Source of the DNA: Planctomycetaceae bacterium | GTDB taxonomy: Bacteria; Planctomycetota; Planctomycetia; Isosphaerales; Isosphaeraceae | Length of the DNA: 10,297 nucleotides | Reading direction: 5' to 3' | Assembly: GCA_019232645.1 (NCBI GenBank) | Contig: JAFANO010000683.1 | Coordinates: forward strand, 1-10,297 | In this document: in pieces, positions 1-8,333 of the stretch | Layout: each line of letters starts with the position of its first letter | How positions within the stretch are numbered: the stretch's first letter is position 1 | Position numbers and translations under genes: made by a program | The notes under the pieces: generated by a model | Databases searched by the model: none | Told to the model about the DNA's origin: nothing | What the model saw: only the letters and a program-made list of their open reading frames with translations

Positions 1-3000
1 GTCATCACGGCGCTCGACTTCTCGCCCGACGGCTCGCTCCTGGCCGTCGCCGGATTCCACGAGGTCCTGCTCTGGAAGGCCGACGGCTCCGAGCTCGTGG
101 CCCGGCTCATCGGGCTCTCGGAGCGGATCGAGTCGGTCCGCTTCTCCCCCGACGGCTCCCGGCTGGCCGTCACCGGCGGGCTGCCCGCGCGGATGGGCGA
201 GGTCCAGGTCTGGGACGTCGCCAAGCGTCGCCTCGCGCTGTCGGTCCCCGTCACCTCCGACACGATCTACGGCGCGAGCTGGTCGCCCGACGGAAAGTTC
301 GTCGCTTTCGGCTGCGCCGACAACACGGTTCGCGCCCTCGACGCTCGCACCGGTGCCCAGGCCCTCTACCAGGGGGCCCACACCGACTGGGTGCTCGACA
401 CCGCCTTCTCGGTCGACGGCTCCCATGTCGTCTCGGCCGGCCGCGACATGACGGTCAAGTTGACCGAGGTAGCCACCCAGCGGTTCGTCGACAACGTCAC
501 GTCGATCACCCCCGGCGTCCTCAAGGGGGGCATCCAGGCCGTGGCGCGGCATCCCCGATACGACCAGGTCGTCGCCGGCGGCTCCGATGGCACGCCCAAG
601 GTCTACCGGATCTTCCGCGAGGCCAAGCGCGTCATCGGCGACGACGCCAACCTCGTCTTCGAGCTGTTCCCGATGCCCGGGCGGGTCTTCAGCGTCGGGT
701 TCTCGGCCGACGGCAAGCGGGTCGCGGCCGGCAGCAGCCTCGACGGCGCCGGCGAGGTGCTGATCTGCTCGTTTGACTACGACGGCGACGTCCCGGCCGA
801 CATCAAGGCCATCATGGGCAAGGTCCCCGGCACCCGCAGCCCCGAGGAGCGGGCCAAGCTCGACGCCTACAAGGACAAGGGCGTCCGGCAGCTCGCGCGG
901 ATCGCGCTGCCAGGCGCGGGTGTGTACACTGTGGCCTTTTCCCCCGTCGGCAAGTGGCTGGCGGCCGCGGGCTCCGACGGCAAGGTCCGGCTCATCGACG
1001 CGACGGGCGGCAAAATCGCCAGGGAATTCTCGCCCGCTCCGCTGGGCGGCGACGCGCCGAGGCCGACCGCCTCGGTCGCTACGACCCGGGCCCAGGAGGA
1101 GGCGGTCGAGACCGAGCTGCTCCCTTCGGGCTTGAAGGTGAAGAGCTTGGAGGTCTCGCCGTCGCAGGTCACGATGACTGGCCGGTTCGACGCGATGCAA
1201 CTGCTGGTCACGGGTAAGCTCGACAGCGGCGAGACGTTAGACGTCACGCGGATGGTCAAGGCCGGGCTCTCGGCGCCGTTGGCCACCGTCTCCCCGACGG
1301 GCCTGATGCGCCCCTCGGCCGACGGCCGAGGCACGCTCCGGCTGAGCCTCGACGACCAGGCCGTCGAGGTGCCGGTCACCGTCACGGGGCTCGAGACCGG
1401 GCGCCGCGCCGACTTCATTCGCGACGTCAACCCGGTGCTCTCGCGCCTGGGCTGCAACCAGGGCACCTGCCATGGCGCGGCCAAGGGGAAGAACGGGTTC
1501 AAGCTCTCGCTCCGGGGCTACGACCCGGTCTTCGACCTCCGCGCCCTGACCGACGACCTCGCCTCGAGGCGGGTCAACGCGGCCTCGCCCGACGACAGCC
1601 TGATGCTCCTGAAGCCCACCGGAGCCGTGCCGCACGCCGGCGGCCGGCTCTTGAGGCCGGGCGAGCCGTATTACGAGGTCGTCCGCTCCTGGATCGCCGA
1701 CGGCGCGCGGCTCGACCTGGGGACGGCCCGGGTGACGAAGATCGAGGTCTCCCCCGCCAACCCGATCGTGCAGCGGATCGGCGCGAAGCAGCAGATGCGG
1801 GTGCTGGCGACCTCCGCCGACGGGCTCGTCCGCGACGTGACCCGCGAGGCGTTCCTCGAGAGCGGCAACACCGAGGTCGCCCTGGCGGCCCGCGGCGGCC
1901 TGATGACCGCCGTCCGACGCGGCGAGGCCCCGATCCTCGCCCGCTATGAGGGGGCCTACGCGGCGACCACGCTGACGGTCATGGGCGACCGCTCGGGCTT
2001 CATCTGGGAACCGCCGCCGGCCTACAACCGCGTCGACGAGCTGGTCGCCGCGAAGTGGAAGCGACTGAAGATCAAGCCCTCCGGCCCCTGCACCGACGCC
2101 CAGTTCCTCCGCCGGGTCACCCTCGACCTGACCGGCCTGCCCCCCTCGGCCGAGGAAGTCCGCGCCTTCTTGGCCGACACCCGCGACACCCGGGCCAAGC
2201 GCGACGCACTGGTCGACCGCCTGATCGGCAGCCCGGCGTACATCGAGTACTGGACGAACAAGTGGGCCGACCTGCTCCAGGTCAACCGCAAGTTCCTCGG
2301 CACCGAGGGGGCCGTCGCCTTCCGCAACTGGATCCGCGGGGAGGTGGCCGCGAACACGCCGTATGACCAGTTCGCGCGGAAGGTCCTGACCGCCTCGGGC
2401 TCGAACCGCGAGAACCCGGCGGCGTCATACTTCAAGATCCTCCGCGACCCGCTGGCCACGATGGAGAACACGACCCACCTGTTCCTGGCGATCCGGTTCA
2501 ACTGCAACAAGTGCCACGACCACCCGTTCGAGCGCTGGACGCAGGACCAGTATTACCAGACGGCGGCCTTCTTCGCCCAGCTCGGGCTGAGGAAGGACCC
2601 GGCCGGAGGCGAGGGCACGATCGACGGGACGGCCGTCGAGGCGGGCAAGCCGCTGTACGAGATCGTCGAGGAGCGGGGCTCGGGCGAGGTCACGCATGAC
2701 CGGACCGGGCAGGTGGCCGAGCCGAAGCTCCCCTTCGCCTGCGCCTTCGAGGCGCCCGAAAAGGCTCCGAGGCGGATCATGCTGGCCTCCTGGATCACGT
2801 CGAAGGACAACCCCTACTTCGCCCGGAACTATGTGAACCGGGTCTGGGGCTACCTGTTCGGCGTGGGGTTCATGGAGCCGATCGACGACGTCCGCGCCGG
2901 CAACCCGCCGACGAACCCCGAGCTGCTCGACGACCTGACCCGCGAGTTCATCGGCCACGGCTTCGACGTCCGCCACCTGATGCGGCTGATCTGCACGTCG

Positions 3001-4647
3001 AGGACGTACCAGCTCGCGCTCGAGACGAACCGTTGGAACGAGGACGACAGGCAGAACTACTCGCACGCGATCGCGCGGCGGCTGCCGGCCGAGGTCCTCT
3101 ACGACACCGTGTACCGGGCCGTCGGCGCGGTCACGAAGATCCCGGGCGTGCCGCCGGGGACGCGCGCGGCGGAGCTGCCCGACTCGGGCGTCGAGCTACC
3201 CAGCGGGTTCCTGTCCACCTTCGGCCGGCCGGCCCGCGAGAGCGCCTGCGAGTGTGAGCGCTCCAGCGGGCTGCAGCTCGGCCCGATCATGGCGCTGATC
3301 AGTGGGCCGACGATCGGCGACGCTATCGCCGATCCCGACAATGAGCTGGCCAGGCTCGTCGCGCGGGAGGAGGACGACGCGACGCTGGCAGACGAGCTCT
3401 TCCTCCGGATCCTCAACCGCCCGGCCACCCCCAGGGAGGTCGAGACGAGCGTCGCCGTCCTCCGCGCGATCGAGGAGGACCACCGCAGCCTCGTCACGGC
3501 CTTCGCCCAGCGCGAGCGGGAAGTCCTCGCCGCCCGGCCCAAGCTGGAAAAGGGGCGCGAGGCCGCGATCGCCTCGGCGAAGGAAGAACTGTCCCGATAT
3601 GAACAGGAGCTTGCGTCGCGGCGGGACGAGATGGAGCGGCGGAAGGCCGAGAGGACGGCGGCGCTGGTGAAGGATCTCGACGGCTACAAGGCGTCCCTCC
3701 CGGCCAGGCTGACCGCCTGGGAAGAGCAGCAGCGGGGCGACGTCGAGTGGCTGCCGATCGCGCCGAAGGACCTCCGGGCGGGCGGCGAGGTCGTCCTGAC
3801 GCAGGAGCCCGACCGCTCGATCGTCGCCTCCGGCAAGGACCAGAAGGTGACGTACACGGTCGTCGCCGAGACCGGCGTGCGAGGCATCACCGGGATCCGG
3901 CTGGAGGCCCTGGCCGACGGCCGATTCCCGGCCGGCGGGCCGGGACGGGCCCGGGACGGCAACTTCGTCCTGACCGAGATCGAGGTCACCGCCGCGTCCA
4001 AGGCCGACCCGAAGACGATGCGCAAGGTCGCGCTCCAGAACCCCCAGGCCGACTTCAACCAGGCGAACTACAGCATCCAGTCCGCCATCGACGGCGACCC
4101 GAACAACGACGGCACGGGGTGGGCGGTCGCGCCGTCCTTCGGGGTGACCCACTGGGCGACCTTCGAGACGAAGGAGCCGATCGACTTCGAGGGCGGGGCG
4201 GTCCTGACCTTCATGCTGCGCCAGAATTTCCAAAGCAGCGTGCACGCGCTCGGGCGGTTCCGGATCTCGGTGACGACCGCGACCCGGCCGTTCGGGCTCG
4301 GCCTCTCGGAGGAGCTGCGGGCGATCCTGGTGTCTGCGCCCCCCCGGCGCACCGAGCCGCAGAAGTCGGCCCTCATGAAGTACTTCACCTCCGTCGACGA
4401 GGGGCTGCGGATGCGGTCGCAGGCGGTCGCCGAGAGCCAGCGACCGCTCCCGATCGACCCCCGGCTGAAGGAGCTGCGCGACGCCCTGGAGCTGGCCGGC
4501 CGGCCGATCCCGCCCGATCCCGAGCTGGAGCGGCTCCGCCACGACGTCGCGATGAGCACGCGGCAGCTCGCCGACCGCCGGCTCACGGCGGCGCAGGACA
4601 TCGCCTGGGCGCTGATCAACAGCCCGGAGTTCCTGTTCAACCATTGA
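1..4647 (+). CDS. WD40 / Ig-like / PSCyt2 (DUF1549) / PSD1 (DUF1553) multidomain protein, 5' end outside window
   Basis: The frame is open from base 1, so the gene starts upstream; 1548 residues are visible. The first ~340 residues hold seven WD40-like units with the recurring FSPDG-type core (VTALDFSPDG, VRFSPDG, ASWSPDG, TAFSVDG, a degenerate one, VGFSADG, VAFSPVG), enough for one propeller. Ig-like (Big-type) segments lie near residues 377-463 and 578-662. Between them is a cytochrome-like segment with a C-X4-C-H motif (C485, C490, H491). DUF1549 spans about 675-870 and contains CNKCHDHPF, a C-X2-C-H motif (C835, C838, H839). DUF1553 starts near 924 and includes the conserved SACECERSSG block. 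It is interrupted by a charged coiled coil (about 1170-1245) and a beta-rich insert (about 1246-1430), and ends in the family's typical WALINSPEFLFNH tail. Family knowledge: such proteins are planctomycete-specific, probably exported, and of unproven function. It is the first gene of an operon with the DUF1501 gene. Any signal peptide or further cytochrome domain would be upstream. Confidence 0.95.
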   Translation, partial: VITALDFSPDGSLLAVAGFHEVLLWKADGSELVARLIGLSERIESVRFSPDGSRLAVTGGLPARMGEVQVWDVAKRRLALSVPVTSDTIYGASWSPDGKFVAFGCADNTVRALDARTGAQALYQGAHTDWVLDTAFSVDGSHVVSAGRDMTVKLTEVATQRFVDNVTSITPGVLKGGIQAVARHPRYDQVVAGGSDGTPKVYRIFREAKRVIGDDANLVFELFPMPGRVFSVGFSADGKRVAAGSSLDGAGEVLICSFDYDGDVPADIKAIMGKVPGTRSPEERAKLDAYKDKGVRQLARIALPGAGVYTVAFSPVGKWLAAAGSDGKVRLIDATGGKIAREFSPAPLGGDAPRPTASVATTRAQEEAVETELLPSGLKVKSLEVSPSQVTMTGRFDAMQLLVTGKLDSGETLDVTRMVKAGLSAPLATVSPTGLMRPSADGRGTLRLSLDDQAVEVPVTVTGLETGRRADFIRDVNPVLSRLGCNQGTCHGAAKGKNGFKLSLRGYDPVFDLRALTDDLASRRVNAASPDDSLMLLKPTGAVPHAGGRLLRPGEPYYEVVRSWIADGARLDLGTARVTKIEVSPANPIVQRIGAKQQMRVLATSADGLVRDVTREAFLESGNTEVALAARGGLMTAVRRGEAPILARYEGAYAATTLTVMGDRSGFIWEPPPAYNRVDELVAAKWKRLKIKPSGPCTDAQFLRRVTLDLTGLPPSAEEVRAFLADTRDTRAKRDALVDRLIGSPAYIEYWTNKWADLLQVNRKFLGTEGAVAFRNWIRGEVAANTPYDQFARKVLTASGSNRENPAASYFKILRDPLATMENTTHLFLAIRFNCNKCHDHPFERWTQDQYYQTAAFFAQLGLRKDPAGGEGTIDGTAVEAGKPLYEIVEERGSGEVTHDRTGQVAEPKLPFACAFEAPEKAPRRIMLASWITSKDNPYFARNYVNRVWGYLFGVGFMEPIDDVRAGNPPTNPELLDDLTREFIGHGFDVRHLMRLICTSRTYQLALETNRWNEDDRQNYSHAIARRLPAEVLYDTVYRAVGAVTKIPGVPPGTRAAELPDSGVELPSGFLSTFGRPARESACECERSSGLQLGPIMALISGPTIGDAIADPDNELARLVAREEDDATLADELFLRILNRPATPREVETSVAVLRAIEEDHRSLVTAFAQREREVLAARPKLEKGREAAIASAKEELSRYEQELASRRDEMERRKAERTAALVKDLDGYKASLPARLTAWEEQQRGDVEWLPIAPKDLRAGGEVVLTQEPDRSIVASGKDQKVTYTVVAETGVRGITGIRLEALADGRFPAGGPGRARDGNFVLTEIEVTAASKADPKTMRKVALQNPQADFNQANYSIQSAIDGDPNNDGTGWAVAPSFGVTHWATFETKEPIDFEGGAVLTFMLRQNFQSSVHALGRFRISVTTATRPFGLGLSEELRAILVSAPPRRTEPQKSALMKYFTSVDEGLRMRSQAVAESQRPLPIDPRLKELRDALELAGRPIPPDPELERLRHDVAMSTRQLADRRLTAAQDIAWALINSPEFLFNH

Positions 4648-4686
4648 TCGAAGGCCCGGTGGTCCCATCCTCGGAATCTCAAGAAC

Positions 4687-4695
4687 AAGGGGAAA
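4687..4695 (+). promoter_or_regulatory. Ribosome binding site of the DUF1501 gene
   Basis: The sequence AAGGGGAAA ends seven bases before the ATG at 4702. It lies in the 54-base spacer after the preceding stop codon. It supports the 4702 start and translation from a shared transcript. No separate promoter is evident in the spacer. Confidence 0.5.
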
Positions 4696-4701
4696 CCCGC
4701 G

Positions 4702-6174
<1,473 letters not shown>

Positions 6175-6175
6175 T

Positions 6176-6187
6176 CCCCGGCCGGGG
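6176..6187 (+). terminator. Short GC palindrome after the DUF1501 stop codon
   Basis: CCCCGGCCGGGG begins two bases after the stop codon. It can fold only into a 4-bp stem with a GGCC tetraloop, and no T-run follows. It could mark the end of the two-gene transcript, but the evidence is position and symmetry only, and short GC palindromes are frequent in DNA of this composition. Confidence 0.2.
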
Positions 6188-6362
6188 CTCCTCGGTCGTC
6201 GGCGCGCCCCATACCCGCATCCCCAAGGATCGACGCATCGGGTTGCCATCGGCCTGAAACGCTCGCACAATGCAGGGGCGGTGAATCCGTCGCCGAACAC
6301 CGACCACCGGATGGCAGGGGATGATGACGGGGGGAGTCATAGCCCACCTCGAGTCAGCCTGC

Positions 6363-6388
6363 AAGCCCCGCCCTTCAGGGATGGGGTT
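6363..6388 (+). repeat. Stem-loop resembling an IS200/IS605-type right end (possible relic), overlapping the 3' end of the membrane gene
   Basis: CCCC (6366-6369) and CCC (6371-6373) pair with GGG (6378-6380) and GGGG (6383-6386). The loop is TTCA, with a small internal bulge. From memory, the pattern AAGCCCCGCCCTTCAGGG followed by a G-rich arm and TTCATGAC resembles right-end hairpins beside tnpB genes of IS200/IS605/IS1341-type elements. No tnpA or tnpB coding sequence is visible next to it, so it would be a relic, a miniature derivative or a chance look-alike. A second small inverted repeat (ATGAC 6324-6328, GTCAT 6336-6340) lies just to the left. Alternatively, the hairpin could act as a terminator for the minus-strand membrane gene whose stop codon it contains, although no T-run follows. 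Confidence 0.35.
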
Positions 6389-6773
6389 CATGACACCGGA
6401 GCTGGAGCCCCGCTGTGACCACGCCCAACAGCAAGGCGGCAATGGCCTCGGCCAGGATGAACAGGTTGATTTTGAAGGAGACCTGCCAAGGCGGGGCAAT
6501 CAGGTAGTGTCCGAGGACGAGGAGGCCCATCACGGCATAGAGGTACAAGCAGGCGAATGCGGCGGTGCGACGCCCCCGCAGGAACAACAAGTACCCGGCA
6601 ACGCCGAAAGGGGTCATGACGAACCAGGCCATGTCGACGAGGTGGGGGCTCAACCAGGTCGGCTCCGGGTAGTGCCGGAAGAAGACGACGTTGTCCACGT
6701 AATGCAGAATTGAAGTGACGATGTTCGCTGCGAGAAGCGTCAGGAGGATGCGTTTGCGACCAGATGTGTTCAT
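6375..6773 (-). CDS. Small integral membrane protein, four predicted helices, unknown function
   Basis: The ATG at 6773 gives a 132-residue protein. Four hydrophobic segments are visible, at about residues 8-25, 43-65, 69-90 and 97-123. The loop after the first helix carries HYVDNVVFFRHYPEPTWL, an aromatic and proline-rich stretch that looks conserved rather than random. I do not recognise a named family. The reading frame stays open upstream to 7433, but that part lies antisense to the kinase gene and has no membrane or domain character, so I start at 6773. The Shine-Dalgarno signal is weak; an in-frame GTG a short way upstream is an alternative start. The C-terminal end (CHEPHP) runs into the IS-like stem-loop, so the original 3' end may have been altered. 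It is divergent from the kinase gene. The function should be treated as unknown. Confidence 0.75.
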   Translation of the reverse strand: MNTSGRKRILLTLLAANIVTSILHYVDNVVFFRHYPEPTWLSPHLVDMAWFVMTPFGVAGYLLFLRGRRTAAFACLYLYAVMGLLVLGHYLIAPPWQVSFKINLFILAEAIAALLLGVVTAGLQLRCHEPHP

Positions 6774-6890
6774 CCTAATGTCTATTTCATTTCCCGTGCC
6801 AGATCGGGTCACCTCACGAGCAATCCCTTTAGTGTATGGCGAATTCCGCGTGATTGGGAGGCCTCGGTATCGGGGTCGAATCTGTCGGAA
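6774..6890. promoter_or_regulatory. Divergent intergenic spacer between membrane protein and kinase genes
   Basis: This 117-base spacer must hold the promoters of both divergent genes. It is noticeably more AT-rich than the surroundings, especially around 6780-6795 and 6827-6845. I could not find a convincing pair of -35 and -10 boxes on either strand; the best -10-like candidate on the minus strand is TACACT, without a matching -35. No operator-like repeat stands out. Confidence 0.35.
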
Positions 6891-7811
6891 ATGGACCGCT
6901 TCGACGTCTTGGGCCTCGGTGCCGTCGCGATCGACGACCTGCTGTATGTCGCCTCCTATCCGCCGGCCGACGCCAAGGCGTCGGTCCTGCGTCGGGAGCG
7001 GCAGTGCGGGGGCTTGACGGGTACCGCTCTGGTGACGGCAGCCCGGCTCGGGTCGCGCTGCGCGTATGCGGGAGTGCTGGGGGAGGACGAACTCTCCGAG
7101 CTCGTGGTGGCCAACTTCGTGCGCGAGGGCGTCGACGTCTCGCACCTGCTTCGCCGCGAGGGGGCCCGCCCGATCCGGTCCACCATCATCATCGGCGTCG
7201 ATGAAGGGACCCGGAACGTCTTCTCGGACCGCCAAGGCTTCGTCGGCCCCGACCCCTTCGGTCTCGAGCCCGAGCTGATCCGCGCGACGCGCGTCCTGTT
7301 CGTCGACCACCTGGGGGTCGCGGGGGCGATCCGAGCGGCCCGGATCGCCCGCGAGGCGGGCATCCCGGTGGTTGCCGACTTCGAGCGGGTCTCGTCGCCG
7401 GACTTTCCCGTTCTGCTCGACCTGGCCGACCACTTGCTGATCGGCCTCGGCTTCGCCTCGCGCCTGTCAGGGCGATCCGACCCGCGCGAGGCCGTCCGGG
7501 CGCTCTGGCACGGGGGGCGGTCGGTCGTGGTCGTGACCTGCGGGGCCGAGGGGTGCTGGGCCGTCGACGGACCGGATGACGGATCACTCCGCCATCAACC
7601 CGCCTTCTCGGTCGCGGCGGTCGACACGACGGGTTGCGGCGATGTCTTTCACGGGGCCTACGCCTCGGCGCTGGCCCGGGGCGCGGACCTCGACGACCGC
7701 CTGACCTTCGCCTCGGCGACGGCCGCGCTCAAGGCGATGCGGCCGGGGGGGCAGGCCGGCATCCCCGACCTGGCCACCGTCTCGACCTTCCTGAACGAGC
7801 ACGGAAGATGA
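6891..7811 (+). CDS. PfkB-family carbohydrate kinase (ribokinase superfamily)
   Basis: This 306-residue protein has the normal length for a PfkB sugar kinase and would phosphorylate a sugar or related alcohol with ATP in the cytoplasm. The N-terminal strand FDVLGLGAVAIDDLLYV is followed by the substrate-side di-glycine block QCGGLTGTALVTAARLG (from residue 38) and AGVLGEDELS. The C-terminal signature DTTGCGDVFHGAYA (245-258) is the anion-hole and catalytic motif, with D251 as the expected general base. Cys249 replaces the more common Ala of GAGD. Overall it is closest in feel to ketohexokinase or sulfofructose-kinase-like members, but the substrate cannot be read from the sequence. The start is the first in-frame ATG and fits the family's N-terminus; the Shine-Dalgarno signal is weak. 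It is a stand-alone gene divergent from the membrane protein, with no sugar transporter or catabolic partner in view. Confidence 0.92.
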   Translation: MDRFDVLGLGAVAIDDLLYVASYPPADAKASVLRRERQCGGLTGTALVTAARLGSRCAYAGVLGEDELSELVVANFVREGVDVSHLLRREGARPIRSTIIIGVDEGTRNVFSDRQGFVGPDPFGLEPELIRATRVLFVDHLGVAGAIRAARIAREAGIPVVADFERVSSPDFPVLLDLADHLLIGLGFASRLSGRSDPREAVRALWHGGRSVVVVTCGAEGCWAVDGPDDGSLRHQPAFSVAAVDTTGCGDVFHGAYASALARGADLDDRLTFASATAALKAMRPGGQAGIPDLATVSTFLNEHGR

Positions 7812-8118
7812 GCGGGACGCGTCCGACCCTCACGTCTGGCGCTCGCCTGATCCGTCCTCCGCCGGAGCTCGCTTGGGACGAGCAGGCCCGAGGCCCCATC
7901 AACCCGGACCTCCCCCATCGTCATCCCGCCGATCGACCGGGTTGCGCCCCCGATTTTCGGAATCCGGCCTCCCTGCGTCGAGGCTTCGCGCCCGCCGCGG
8001 GACGGTCATGGGCGGACGAACCCCGGCATGGACTTTACAACCTCGCCGTCCGCAGGTCACTGGCCGGGACCGATGGCCCATCATCGTACCCATTCCGGAG
8101 GGGAGTCCGTGCCAGCAA
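7812..8118. other. Gene-free stretch between the kinase and the DUF362-like fragment
   Basis: These 307 bases hold no convincing gene. An ATG overlapping the kinase stop codon (ATGA, 7808) opens a 104-codon frame to 8122. Its product is rich in Pro and Arg with no domain character, so I do not call it. A short inverted repeat, CTCCG-C-CGGAG, lies about 50 bases after the kinase stop but is too small for a terminator call. The right end must contain the leader of the following fragment. Confidence 0.5.
8097..8105 (+). promoter_or_regulatory. Purine-rich ribosome binding site candidate before the DUF362-like fragment
   Basis: GGAGGGGAG matches a strong Shine-Dalgarno sequence. It sits 13 bases before the ATG at 8119, slightly far but usable. 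A GTG at 8109 is closer but is in another frame and yields no recognisable protein. The site supports the idea that the fragment is the true 5' end of a once-intact gene. Confidence 0.4.
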
Positions 8119-8319
8119 ATGAGACCGAACGACGCGCTGACCGTCTCGATAGCCCACAACCCCGACGACATTTCGAAAGCCATCACGCGGGCGCTCACCG
8201 AGATCGACCTTGAGGACTTCAAGGACCGCGTCGTCGCGATCAAGCCGAACGACACCACGGCTACGAACAATTACCAAGCCACTTGCGTCCAGTCGGACAC
8301 GCTCGATGAGAGAAATTAA
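8119..8319 (+). pseudogene. N-terminal fragment of a DUF362-like protein, truncated
   Basis: The frame codes for only 66 residues. The part VSIAHNPDDISKAITRALTE (residues 9-28), then DRVVAIKPNDTTAT (36-49) and TCVQSDTL (55-62) match, from memory, the start of DUF362 proteins. These begin with a short strand, a helix and a V-x-x-K-P-N core followed by a T-C-x-Q-x-D-T-L segment. An intact DUF362 domain normally continues for roughly 200 further residues. Here it ends after DERN at a TAA, and the other two forward frames beyond the break give no continuation, so this looks like a deletion or replacement rather than a simple frameshift. The break lies close to the 3' end of the convergent glycosyltransferase gene. 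It could instead be an intact small protein of unknown function, but the mid-domain stop argues against that. Confidence 0.55.
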
Positions 8320-8321
8320 CT

Positions 8322-8333
8322 GTCCTACAGGAC
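8322..8333 (-). terminator. Short hairpin between converging genes
   Basis: GTCC (8322-8325) and GGAC (8330-8333) form a 4-bp stem with a 4-base loop, immediately after the stop codon of the glycosyltransferase gene on the minus strand. The minus-strand sequence that follows, AGTTAATTTCTC, is fairly T-rich. The stem is short, so this is a weak intrinsic terminator candidate. Confidence 0.3.

Noticed and set aside
6774..7433. N-terminal extension of the minus-strand membrane protein
   Set aside because: It lies antisense to the kinase gene and has no membrane or domain character; the protein-like part begins at the ATG at 6773.
7808..8122. A 104-codon frame overlapping the kinase stop codon (ATGA), a possible coupled gene
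   Set aside because: The product is Pro/Arg-rich with no secondary-structure pattern, and it runs through the leader of the next fragment. The overlap alone is weak evidence.
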